From Rhizaria sp. SCN 62-66 (taxonomy: Eukaryota; Rhizaria, unplaced): 64,000 bases of DNA. Position numbers and translations under genes: made by a program. Shown here piece after piece: positions 1 through 11,643 of this stretch; the first letter of the stretch is position 1, and each line of letters opens with the position of its first letter. The stretch covers positions 1 through 64,000 of the forward strand of contig MEDY01000138.1 of assembly GCA_001724265.1 (NCBI GenBank), given 5' to 3'. Under the pieces are notes generated by a model, which saw nothing but the letters and a program-made list of their open reading frames with translations, was not told the DNA's origin and did not search any database.

Positions 1-450
1 CTGACCATCAACATAACGCCCCTTAATGGAATGTTAACGGGTTTGACTGGTGCCCATAGCTTTTTACGTTCAAATATGTACGGTTTTGTGCGGTTTCAGA
101 AGCTTTGTCGCGCTCTATGATCAGATGTGAAATCTTCTTGGCGAATACAGGTCTCTTGCATTGTTGGTCACGCATTTTTCGGAACCCAGGAGGGGAGTAG
201 TGTTTTTTGTTGGTGGTGAGTCGATGCTGGCGGATAAGATGAGGCCTCATTTGATGTACTGTTCGTTCATAGAATGTATTTTTTCAGGGTGTCCACATCA
301 AAATGTGTGTTTTACACGTAGCCTGCTAATTATATCTCATGCGAGCGCGTATATCCTGCCTTACCACCTTGCTTCTGTCGCCCCTTCGACCCTCAAAAAG
401 CACGCCTGCCCTCCCTCCCCTCAGTGCGCCGCGCCGATTCCCTTGCAACC
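1..450. other. 5' flank of the UROS gene, no gene seen
   Basis: This stretch lies upstream of the first gene. Open frames on both strands are short and do not resemble any family I know. Composition is lower in GC than the coding DNA, and a pyrimidine-rich segment runs from about 385 to 425 just before the start codon. It probably holds the promoter and 5' untranslated region of the UROS gene, and possibly the end of a neighbour outside the window. Confidence 0.4.
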
Positions 451-2874
451 ATGTCTCTCGCTTTCGCGCCCAGCGGCAGCAACGATGTGTTTGTGTCTAC
501 GGCAAGCACTGATGCAGCGAAGCCAACCGTTGTGTTCCTCAAGGAGTCGCACACCGGCACCCCCGTTGACCCCTACGAGCAAGTACGTCATCTCCCTCCC
601 ATATAATCACGCAGTAATTGCCATTAACAATCAATATTGGTGAAAATCCTCTGCCGTGACTAACTAATAGTGTTCGCTAATAATGTATTACACTTTTGGT
701 TGGCTCATTGTGTATCCTTGTTGTTATATCTCTGCTTTCTGGTCCCAGCTGTTTGCCGCCGCGGGCTACAACGTGCGTTTCCTGCCCGTGCTGCGCTTCG
801 ACCACGGCGGCATCTCGCAGGCCCTGAAGCTCACGCACGCGCTTTTTGCGCCCGCAGCGAGCTACAGCGGCGTTGTTTTTACTTCAGCGACCGGGGTCGC
901 CTCGTGCGGCCACGCACTGACGCTGGCGACCGCCTCCACCGCCAACGAGGTCTCATTCCACCACATCGACAACCGCGGCAGCAATGTCAACAGTACGAAT
1001 ACGAGCTGTGGCACTGGGAGCAACGGCGATGCTGCTGCTGCTCACAGCAGGCACACGGCGCACCACAGCTACGGCTGCCCTGTCCTGGCAGCTTTGGCCG
1101 CCGCTGCTGCCTCTGATTCCAGTACGAGCTCTAGCTCTAGTTCTGACTCTGGCTCCGGCTCTGGCTCCGGCTCTGGCTCTGGCTCCGATGCCTCTGGCTC
1201 TAGCTCGCAGTCGCTGTCGCAGCGATTTCTTGGAGCGACCGTGCCATGTTTCACGGTGGGGCCTGCGACCTTCGCCGCTGCCAAGGCCTTCAAGTGGCAG
1301 CTGCCCGCGATGAGCGCCGCCAAATCTAAGGGGCAGCAGCAGCAGCAGCTGCTGCAGTCTAAGAGGGGTCATGATGTCACAACTGCAGACACCAAGGAGT
1401 CTAAGGGCGACGGTGACAACCGCACTTCCGCCACCGACCCCGATTTCGTGTCGTTTTCGGTCGTGAAGGAGCCCCCCGAGGCGAAGCATGACGCTATCGC
1501 CCTTGCCAAGTACTTAGACCTCGTGTGGAAACTAAGTACCCACGCTGGCGGCGGCGAGCTACTGATTCAAGAGCCAGAGCAAGAGAATTCTGTCACTTCA
1601 AAGAGCACCGTCCACGTTACTGCCGTCAATACTGCAAGCAACAACAGCGGCAACAACGACGACCCCAGCGCGGCTAGCCTCACCCTCGACGCCGGCAGCA
1701 ACACCGCCGTAGACAACTCAGCTGACGTTAGCACCGACAACAGCACCAGCGGCGGCCGTCAGCGGTGCGCAGTGCGCAGCATCGTGTTGTCGCCCGCGCC
1801 GTCGCTGGTCTTCGCCATGAGCGAGAGCGAGGGCGGCGGCATGGAGGCCGCGCGCACGCAGGCGCTGCCGCTGTGCCTGTCGCCTCCGCTCGCGGGCTGC
1901 AAGCCCCCCGCAGTCGCGGCCGCGGTTGCGGGCGGCGAAGACAACAAGAATTGTATGAGCACGGGCGCGAGTGCGAGTGAGTTGGAGTCGTTTTCGCTCG
2001 ATAACAGCAACAACACGAGCAAGATCACTATGACGACTGCAAATGCTCGCTCGAAGGGCGCTGGCTCTAGTTCGAACAGTTCGTGTGTGAATGCGGTTGA
2101 TTTCAGTCGGTACACGTATGTTAAGTCGCTTCCTATCGATTATAAGCCGTCACGGCTTGTCTTGGAGGCCGCTGCCACTGCTGGCATCCCTTTCACATCT
2201 CACGCCAACAGCCCCTTAGCCGGCGATCCAAGTACCTCTGCTCACAGTCACTTTGCGAGCGTGCCATTAGTGGACGTCAGGCGGCCGCTGCTGCTGCTGC
2301 TGGCCTCGGCGCGCCTCAAGACGCTGCCAGACGCACTCACGAAGCTCAATATCCCCTTTGTCGTACGTCTCAAGATCTATCGATATTCATGCCGCTTTTT
2401 CGAGACTGTCGTATTCTGTTTGAAAACACAATTTTCCCCCCAAATCGATCTCTGACTCACATTATTTCTCTGTATTATTTCGCATCGATTTCATTGCAAC
2501 CCTGTGCTATGTACCCCGCATTCTCGCCTTGCAGGAGCACTTCGTGTACGACACGGTCCCCAACCTCAACCTCTGGCACGCCCTCACCACCCTACCCCAC
2601 CCTACCACTGACGCCGCCGCCACTGCGAGTACGAGTGCCAGTGACGCAGGGGTGCCCCCTCTGACGTTCTGCTACTTCTCGCCCTCTGGCGTGCGCGCCC
2701 TGGCCGCCCACGTGGCCACGGCTGCGCAGGCGGTTGGCGCAGTCGCCGCCGCGGCCCCCGCCCGGCTCACGCCGCTCAGTATGAGCTCCGGCGTCGGGCT
2801 CGGGCCGCCGGTCGGCGGACACGCCGCCGCTCACGGTCACTTGGCCCACAGTCACTTGGCTCACGGTCACTCTG

Positions 2875-2906
<32 letters not shown>

Positions 2907-3464
2907 AATACTGATGCGCACGGTGGCATGATGAATACAAGTGCGAGCGTGAATGCGATTGCTAGCCACGCTGTGCTGCCGTCGCCGTTGCCGTCGCCGT
3001 CGCCGCGTTCGCAGTCTGAGTCTGGATCGGAGTCCCCGGTCTCTTCAGCCGCCGCAGCAGCCGCCGCTGCAACTGCTGCTGCTCCTGCCGCAGCTCCAGT
3101 CTCAGTCCCGAACTCAGCCTCAGCTTCTGCTTCGGCTTCGGCGACTACGACTGCGACGGGGACGGCGGCAACGTCCGCGGCGGCGGCTTCCGCCCCCGTC
3201 TCCGTGGCAGTGCCCGCGCCGAGCCTGGAGACTGCGGCGGCCGTGCTGGCCCTGCTGCGGCGCGCGCGGCACGTGTCGATCGGCGCAACCACCGCCCGCA
3301 GCCACCCTTTGCGGCCGGTGCGCGGCGATGGCGCCGCGTGGGCCGGCGTCGCCGCCGCCGCAACGCCCCAGGGGCTGCTCGACGTCATTGCCAAAGCGCA
3401 CGGCAGCAGCAGCGGGCTCGGCGGCGGCAGCGGCGGCGGCGAGTTAGAGCGACTGGAGAACTGA
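451..3464 (+). CDS. UROS: uroporphyrinogen-III synthase with large low-complexity insertions
   Basis: Three exons, 451-582, 749-2362 and 2535-3464, joined in phase 0 at GTACGT donors, give about 891 residues ending in TGA. The product should cyclise hydroxymethylbilane to uroporphyrinogen III in heme synthesis. Family features appear in the expected order. An N-terminal strand reads VVFLKESHTGTPVDPYEQ, followed by VVFTSATGV near residue 115. Further on come a VGPAT segment, LPDALTKLNIPFV leading into EHFVYDTVPN across intron 2, FSPSGVRAL at about 628, and a C-terminal IGATTARS...ATPQGLLDVIAKA at about 828-880. The usual length is about 265 residues. The excess is Ser/Asn/Gly/Ala-rich sequence between conserved segments. 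The start at 451 is the first ATG joining this frame. The family assignment rests on spaced motifs, since overall identity is diluted. Confidence 0.8.
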
Positions 3465-3870
3465 GACCACAGCACAGTGATACTGACTTGTTTTTGATGT
3501 TAGAGGATAGCGACATTGTTTACGTGTCAAAGAAAGATATTTAGTAATTTATTGGTTTATTTAGTAATTAAAACGCTTTGCATAATACAAAAAATGCGGA
3601 TTTTATCTCTGAAAACGCTACGTTCTCTGTTCTGTGGTTTTTGTGACTCTTCGGTTGGCAGGTTGGCGCCTGGCCATCCGATCGTTCCTTCGTTGGCCCA
3701 AATGAATCTTGATGTAAAATGATGGAACTTCCGTTAATTGCGAATTCCTCTTAAAAGCGAAAGCTAAATTAGCCACTGCACTATATTATCTTATTAAATC
3801 TCATATGGTTTCTATTTTGTTGTGATATAGCCCGACTTAATCTTTCCCGCGCAAAGCGAAAGTTGGAGCC
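3465..3870. other. intergenic region between UROS and RECQ4 genes
   Basis: About 400 bp of AT-rich sequence between two genes on the same strand. It should contain the 3' end of the UROS transcript and the promoter and leader of the RECQ4 gene. I see no convincing open frame or structured element. Confidence 0.5.
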
Positions 3871-5977
3871 ATGTCCTCTCCTCCCCACGGACCCACCAAG
3901 CCCCCAGCCGCTCTGCCCAGCGCAAGCGCTCACCCCACAGCTACATCCGCGAGCGCCGCGCCGTCGGATCTCTCCACACTCCGGATGACTGACGCGGACG
4001 CCTACGCTGCCGCGCTGGACGAGCACGCAAGCAGCGGTGCCGGCGCCGACAGCAGCGCCCGCCGCCGGCGCCGCCCGGCCGCCGCGTCGGCCGCCGCGGC
4101 CAACACGAGTCTCGTCTCGTCTAACTTCGTCAAGAACAACTACAAGCGCTCCATGCGACACGCGCGCAAGTCCGTTTCGGCGCTCGAGAAGGGGCTCGGC
4201 GCCCGGTACCGCAACGGCGTGCTCAAGTCCAGCTTCCGGCAGTCGCGGCGCGAGGCCGCGGCGACGGCGGCAGGGCACGAGAACAACGTGCTGTACCACG
4301 ACCTGCTCGACAGCGACGAGCTGGAGCTGATGCGCATCCACCAGGAGCTGCTCCGCGGCGAAAACAACAGCCGTTACAGTCGCAACTCGAACAATAACAA
4401 CAACAGTGCCGGCCACGGCAGCGCTGCGCGTCGCAATAGCCTGAGCTTGAGCGCGCACGCAGTCGTTGCCAGCGTGCTCGCCAGCGCAGAAGGCACCGCT
4501 TCCGCTGCCACTACTGCTGCCAACGCCGCGGCGACTGCGACGACGGTTGGCCGCGGCGTAACTTGCGGCGGCCTAACTTCAGGCGGCGGCCGGTCGGGCG
4601 CGCGCGCTCACAGCCACTCCCTGTCGTTCGACAGCCTGCACTCGGCGGCGGCCCACGCCGACAGCGCGACGCTGCTGCTCTCGGCGATGACCGGCGCGGG
4701 CGCGACTCTGGCTGTCATGGCCGCGGGCGCCAGCGAGGGCGAGCGTGCCGCCGCCGTGGCCGCCGCGGCCAGGGCGCGGAAGCAGGGGCTCGGGGTGAGC
4801 GAGGAGGTGACTGTGAGCGACCGCGCGCGGCTTAACTTGTTCGAGAGGCGGCTTGAGGAGATGAGCGAGCAGGAGCTCAGGGCGCAGTCTAAGGGGTACT
4901 TAGGCGCGTTTAAGGGCATTGGTTGGGGCAGTGTCAGTAAGCAAAACAGCAGCGGCACCAGCAGCAGCAACAGTAGCACATGCACGGCAAACGCGAACGT
5001 TAGCAATGATGCGACTCGTCCTGCTGCTCGTGCCAGTGCGACCGCGAGTGCGAATGCTATGAGCGACAACGACAATGGGCAGGGCTGTGGCGACGGCAAC
5101 GGCGACGACTGTGACGATGCCAGCGCTGCCGAGGCAGACTTGCGAGAGGACGATGACGATAACGAAGACGATTATGATCAGTATGAGTGCGATGATGGCG
5201 ACGAAGACGATCATGGCGATGAGGACGAGGACGACGAGGAGGGTTACAGCGGTGAGGACGCTGAGCTGGACATTGAGCAAACAGTGAACTCTGCCGACTC
5301 GTCGTCGCATGGAACACAGGGCGGCTTAAATTCTTCTTGCCCCGGCGGCTTGGCTTTGATGACGGAGGCCGAGGCGGCTATGCTCGACGACCTGTCAGGC
5401 CTCAGCGACCTCTCTGGCATCAGTGACTGTGAGCAGGGTGACGAGCAGGATGACTGTGCGCACGGACAGGAGCAAGAGCAGGAGCAAGAGTTCCGCGACT
5501 GTGAGCAGAAGCAGCAGAGCGCAAGTGACCGCGATCAGCAGCAGCGGCTCCAACGCAACGACGCCAGCAGTGACCGTGCTAATGACGGTGGCGACGGCAA
5601 CGGCAACGGCAGCGACGGTGGCTGCAACAGCGACAGCACAAGCGACAGTGACATTGAACTAGTCTTCCTTCCTAGCAGAGCTAGCAATAGTATCGTGGCC
5701 ACGGATGGCAACGCTTTGCTGACTGCCGGTGTGCGTAAGGTGACTGAGAAGTATGAGAAAGTCACAAGTTCCAACATCTTCAGTGTTTATAGTCAAGCCG
5801 CCAACTCGCGCCGCCCCCGCACAGCGGCCAGCGCGGCGGCCGCGAGTGCTGACGATGGCGCGGGTGTCACAAGTACCGCGGCGGCGGCTAAGGGGAAGGC
5901 AGGTAAGGGTACCTACATCGACACGAGTAACCCTTACCTGGACAAGAGCGACGCGTCACACCTCTTTTCACAGCAGT

Positions 5978-6039
<62 letters not shown>

Positions 6040-9000
6040 CAACAACAAGATCCTAACAGTCCCGCTAACAGCAGCTTGCAACCCAAGCCTGCATTTGTGG
6101 CGCCTAGCCCCTTTACTACAGCCACGCCTGCGGCCTCTGCCACCTCTGCAACGCTGCACAAGGCACTCAAGTCAGTCTTCGGCCACTCGACTTTCAACCC
6201 TGGTACGTTGCGAGAACGCAGTTGTTTGGCAATAAGAACATGCTGATTTAGATGCGTTGTAGTATTTCTATTTTTCCGTTTTATTGATATTCTTACACTT
6301 CATCTGGTATCAGCTCACACGTTGTTTACTTCATGCTATTGTTTGTTTCGCACTTTGCATTCACAGGCCAGCAAGAAGCAGTGTCGAATGTCTTACGCGG
6401 CAAATCAACCCTGCTTATCTTGCCGACTGGTGCGGGTAAATCGCTCTGTTACCAGCTGCCGTCGCTGTTTTTGCCCGGCTTAACTTTGGTGATCACGCCT
6501 CTGATCTCGCTGATGTTCGATCAACTGGCCCACTTACCACCCTCACTGCCAGGTACGTACTTACACAACTCCACTTTAACTAGTATTTGACGAGCTAAAA
6601 AAAGCTCAATTTGGCGTTCCACTCACTTATTCGTAATTTAATCATACGAGGCACGTTTCTGACGCACTACTAGCCTCTAAATTCATACTATGCATGTTAT
6701 ATACTCCGTTTTGTGCTATTTCACAGGCGCCGTGTGGTCCTCGGTGGCGACCCCGGCTGAAACGACCGCGCTAATGTCCCGGCTCCGCGCTGGCCTCATC
6801 AAAATCCTCTATCTCTCCCCCGAGCGCCTGCTCTCCCCGGGCTTCCTGCGCTTCGCCTCGCTGTCCCTGCCGGCCCCCGGCGTGTCGCTAGTCTGCGTGG
6901 ACGAGGCGCACTGCCTCTCTGAGTGGTCGCACAACTTCCGCCCAGGTACGCACTTATATCTCACATATCTGCCCAAAACATATCCAATCAGGTATATAAT
7001 ATGTACTCGTTTTGCTACACGGGCCATTCAATTCTTACCACTAGGTGCTCACATATCGCCCATTTACATAACGCTTTGTGTTGTTACGCTGATCTTCTTC
7101 ATAGGCTACTTGCGGCTGACACACCCGATTTTCTCGGTTTTGCGCGCCAAATGCGTGTTGGCGCTGACCGCAACGGCGACCCGGCTCACCGAGGACGTCA
7201 TTTGCCGCACACTGCGCATCGATGTCAAGCCGCCTAGCGACGAGGAGAGTGCTGGTGCGAGCTGCGTGCTGCGCGCTGCGGTGGGGCGGCCTAACTTGCT
7301 GCTCACGGCGAGCCTGGTTGACGGCGACGGCGACGGCAGCGGCAGCGGCAGCGGCAGCAGCTTCGGCGGCCTCCGCGTCAGCGAAATTCTCGCCATCTTG
7401 CAGTCCAAACAAGTCGCCTCCATCACCACGAAAGCCACCACGGACGGCGACGCTAAGACGAAGGCGGCGGCCGCAGCGACCAAATCAACCAAGGGCGGCG
7501 GCGTCAGGGCGAGCGAAGTGCCGAGCAGCATTGTGTACGTCGCGACGCAGTTCCTGGCTGAGCGCGTGGCGACTGAGCTCTCCACCGCGGGGGTCCGCGC
7601 CGAGCCCTACCATGCCGGGCTGACGGCCGCGCAGCGCCAGGCCACGCAGGCGCGCTTCATGGCCGGGAAGGCCCGCGTCGTCGTCGCCACCATCGCGTTC
7701 GGCATGGGGCTGGACAAGTCCGACGTGCGGGTTGTGATCCACCACTCGCTGCCGCGCACACTAGAGAACTACGTGCAAGTACGTCGCATTCTAGGATTTC
7801 TGTAATCGCAATTTGACAAGAAGCTATTTTTTCGCCATGTATCACTGTTGTATTTACGCTTATCAATGATGATTCCCTGATTTATAATGTTCTTATTGAT
7901 ATAATTCTTGCTATCTTGTGTTGCTTCTATTTTCCACGTGCGTCACAACAGGAAATCGGCCGTGCCGGCCGCGACGGTAGGCCCTCGCTGTGCCACGTGC
8001 TCTACTCCTCCGCGGACGCGCACCGCTCCCGGTCACTTGCGCACTCGGACGGCTTCGACCAGGCCACCGTGCTTCGCATTCTCACCGCGCTCTTCCCGCC
8101 GCAAAGCAGCGCGAGCAACACGAGTCGCCATATCGAACGCGACCGCAGTATCGGCGACAGCAGCGGCGACCACGGCGACCACAGTGACGATGGCTCTGCT
8201 GAGGCGGTGCTGTCCCCGTTCCACTTCACGGCTCTGAGCCACGCCGAGTACGAGAACACGCACGACCTCAAGGAGCTGGTGCTAGCGACCATTCTCACGC
8301 AGCTGGAACTTGTGCCCGTGAGTGCCGTCGAGAGCTTTCTCACCGCGTTCGACTGCGTTGTCGACGACGGTACTTACATTCCGGATCTTGCGTCTAAGGG
8401 GGGTGACCGCCGGACTGGTACTGACACGCTGGCTAAGCGCCCCCCGCTCCCGCGCGACTGGTGCCGTCTGTTCCACTTACACCTGATCACGTCCTACCCC
8501 GCGAATGTAAGTACCCCTTACGCGCGGCTAACCTCGTCCTTCCATGACAAGTGCACCCTTACATTCCTTTCGCAAACCCCTGAGGCTGCGGCTCTCAAGA
8601 GTGTCGTCATCAAGGAGGCACTTAAGCAAGCAGGAGTGCATCTAAGTGCCTTTGAGAATGAAGGCAGCAACAGCAATACCACTAACAATGGTCTAAGTAT
8701 CCCGAGTCTCAACACCTTGCCTTTCGCTAATAGTAGCACTCACTCGCACACAAGTGGCGGCACTAACTCGACTGTCGTAACTGTGACAAGTCAGGCCACT
8801 TTCACCGGTACATACACGTCCGCACTCACGGCCCGCAAAAGCAACGGCACCAACGCAGTCGCCGGGGTTGGCGACGATGCTATTGTGACTACTGGCGGCT
8901 ACTTTGGCCCGAAGCAACGCGGCACTTACACCGGCGGCGCTTACAGTCGTGGCGGCGGCCGCGGCGGCTTCCGCGGCCGCGGCGGCTACGGCAAAGGAGG

Positions 9001-10922
9001 CCATAACAGTGGCAGTCACTACCGCTCCAAAGCGGGCTTCAACTCGTACTCTTCGTCGAAACCCGGCAGTTACTACAGCAACAGCGGCGGCGGAGGCGGA
9101 GCACATGGGTCCGGCGGCCGGCGGTTTGGCGCGGCTAACACGCGCGGCAGCGTCACGTGTTCCATCAGTTCCCTCGCGCGCGCGCTGTGCTGGCACGTGT
9201 CGGACGTGCAGCGCGCGCTGATGCAGCTGCGCATGGACGGCGTCATCGGCACCGACTGGAGCGAGATGTCGGCCTGCGTGCACTCGATCGTCTCGCCGGG
9301 CCGCACAGTCACCCTTACAACGGATCTAAGTACCACAGAGTCAGACGCGAACGCAAACACAAGCGCGAACGCGCCGGGCGTGCGGCACGCCAGTGTCCTT
9401 GTGCGCGTGCGCGTGCGCTTGCACGCGGCGCGGGTGCTGTCACGGCTGGCCGAGTATCTGACTTGGCGTATGACGACGCTGGAGCAGGCGGGCGTGCGCA
9501 AGGTCGACATTGTGGAGAAGGCGCTCTCGCTCGTCGCCGTGCCCAGCGCGGGGCTGGCGCTGAAGCAGTTCGAGGGAATGAAGGCCGCGTTTGAAGAGCA
9601 AACTCAGGCCGCCAAGTCTAGCAAGAGCAGCGCGAGTACGAACTCTGGCGCTGTCTTGCAGAGTATTATTGGTGCGTATTTCGATGCGATTGACGATGAA
9701 AGCTTTCGGACTGCTCTACTCTCGATTAAGAACAAGAGCATCATCAAGAACAAAAGCCCTTGTCTCAGTCTCTCTGAAGCCACTAATGATGATGATGATG
9801 TAAGTTGCGCTGCTGTGACGGAGGTAGAGCCTTTGCAAGTGACCGTGAACAGAGTTCTTCGGGCAGCAAACGCGCGCGCAGCTGAGGCCGCCGCGGCCGC
9901 CCTCGCGACGACCCGCAGCCTCCGCCACAGCCTCAGTCTGAACGCTCTCAGTGCCCCCGTCGCCGCGGACGTCGGCGTGAGCGGGTACTACGAAGAGCGG
10001 AAGCCGACTGTGGCGAGTGTTGTGATCCGGATGCCGGACCAGGCTAAGGGGGCACTTACATCCAGCGTTATCGACGACAGCGGTGACAGCAACAATAACT
10101 CAAGCGCTCACACAAAGAGCCGCGAGGCTGTAACCGCAGCTCGTACTAATGCTGCCGGTATCCTGAGTGCTGCGAATGCCGCCGTTGCTGCCGATGCGCT
10201 GAGCTCGCCAGTCATGTCGACGATTGCGCCAACGATTGCGCCGTTTGCGGCTGCCCCCGAGTCCGAGTCGTGGCGCTCGCACCCGACCCTTACACTCGAC
10301 AACGCGACCTACTTAGACCTCACGTCGTCTCTCTTCGCCTTCGTCAAGCAGCACGTGCTGCCCGCGCTCGACAACCACAGGAAGCAGCTCCGGCGGCACG
10401 CCCGGGGGCAAGTCGCATCTGCAACCGCGAGCGGCACGGCGTCGAGCGGCACGGTGTCGAGCGGCACGGCGCCGAGCGGTGTGATAATGACCGCGCGGAC
10501 CGTGGCCCGCGTGTTCCACGGGCTCCCGTCCCCGGCGTTCCCGCTCGAGGCGTGGAGGCGGACCGGCGAGTGGGGGCAGTGGGTGCGCGTGCCGTTCGAG
10601 GCGGTGCTGTGCGCGGCCGAGACGGCTATGGAACGCGCCGGGGCTGGCGAATGGGCGCGAGGCGGACTGACCGTGGGGCGCGGGGGCGGCCTAACTTTGG
10701 GCGCTGAGGGCGGGGCGGCGGGGCTTCCAGTTGCGGGCGAGGCTGGCGACGCCGCTTTGCGCAAGAGTAAGAGTAAGAGCAGGAGTCACGGTACGAAACG
10801 GAGTAAGGCTGGTGATGATGGTGATGCTGCTGTTCCGCCTCAACACAAGTCGAGGTCAAAGTCAAAGAATAAGGGGAAGGAGAAGGGGGCATCCAAGTGG
10901 GAGGACTTAAACTCCTTTGTTG

Positions 10923-10956
<34 letters not shown>

Positions 10957-11365
10957 CGACGATGATAATGACGGTGATGACTGCAATGCCTCAGAGTCCG
11001 ATGGTGCGATTCACAGTGACTCCGATGACGCCGTTCGCCGCAGCCGAGGGACATCTAAGGGTGGTGCAAGTAAGGGCCTCGCGAGCGTCAGTGGCTCGTC
11101 GTCTAAGGGTGTCAAGAAGGCTCGCCTGAGTAACACGACGACAGTTGATGATGCTGCTGTTATCGCCGACAGCGACGATGAGATTGATGTTGACGCTCGC
11201 GCTGTCGACTCTGGGGCCGCGGTCTCCCACGCACCTATTGTTGACGACGACGATTTCACGAGCGGTAACGCGACGACTCGCACACAGCAACAGCAACAGC
11301 CACACAGTGAGGCAGCTGATGTGGACGATGATGACGATGAAGTCTCGCAGTTGTTGGGGTTCTAA
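3871..11365 (+). CDS. RECQL4: RECQ4-type ATP-dependent DNA helicase (in-frame TAG in poly-Gln)
   Basis: Five exons, 3871-6202, 6367-6552, 6727-6945, 7105-7778 and 7952-11365, give about 2,274 codons ending in TAA. The helicase core begins at [13 protein letters not shown] (about 770). It carries Walker A LPTGAGKS (about 797-803), [19 protein letters not shown] (about 898), [27 protein letters not shown] and the motif [12 protein letters not shown] across the last intron. The [13 protein letters not shown] and SEWSHNFRP versions are those of RECQ4 rather than BLM or WRN. The long N-terminal region is acidic and low in complexity, and the C-terminal region has an RGG-like box (about 8940-9000) and poly-Asp. 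Codon 703 (5977-5979) is TAG within a CAG run, yet the same frame continues directly into the helicase domain. That argues for a sense UAG, readthrough or a sequence error. Expected role: replication initiation and repair in the nucleus. Confidence 0.85.
5977..5979 (+). other. in-frame TAG codon inside the poly-Gln tract of the RECQ4 gene
   Basis: The codons before it are CAG CAG. It is followed by 17 CAG and 6 CAA codons and then, still in the same frame, by unique sequence reaching FGHSTFNPG, the first helicase motif. No splice donor of the local GTACGY type lies between the TAG and that motif. One C-to-T change from CAG would create it, so Gln is the natural reading if UAG is translated. 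A sequencing error or an inactivating allele is possible. Confidence 0.7.
5980..6048 (+). repeat. CAG/CAA repeat encoding poly-Gln
   Basis: Seventeen uninterrupted CAG triplets (5980-6030) are followed by six CAA triplets (6031-6048). They encode Gln in the frame of the RECQ4 gene and sit about 65 codons before the helicase core. The purity of each block suggests recent replication slippage. Confidence 0.95.
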
Positions 11366-11643
11366 CACGATACGTACCAATGCTAAAGCAAAAACCTAAC
11401 ACTCAATGATAATTAGTTCTTTATATTTAGTCAATCATTCGAATACAAACCAATGATGTTCATACATTTCACAATTATGTATTTTCTACTTTGATATCTA
11501 CGCACAACTGGCCATATCAATCATAACAAGACAACAAGACATCATTATTTAAAACTAAAATGTCACTTGGTTCTTCAACTTAAACTCTCCTCCCACACGT
11601 GTAAGGACGTCCCCTACTTAGATTCCCCCGCACGCACTGGCGC

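Noticed and set aside
23-250. Minus-strand 75-codon frame at the left edge
   Set aside because: It is short, without family features or supporting context. It may be chance.
3871-5979. Treating the N-terminal 702-codon frame as a separate gene ending at TAG
   Set aside because: The same frame continues past the TAG into the helicase motif FGHSTFNPG and a proper donor at 6203, so one gene is the better model.
3871-11365. RECQ4 gene as a pseudogene because of the TAG
   Set aside because: All splice sites and helicase motifs are intact over 7.5 kb and there is no other lesion.
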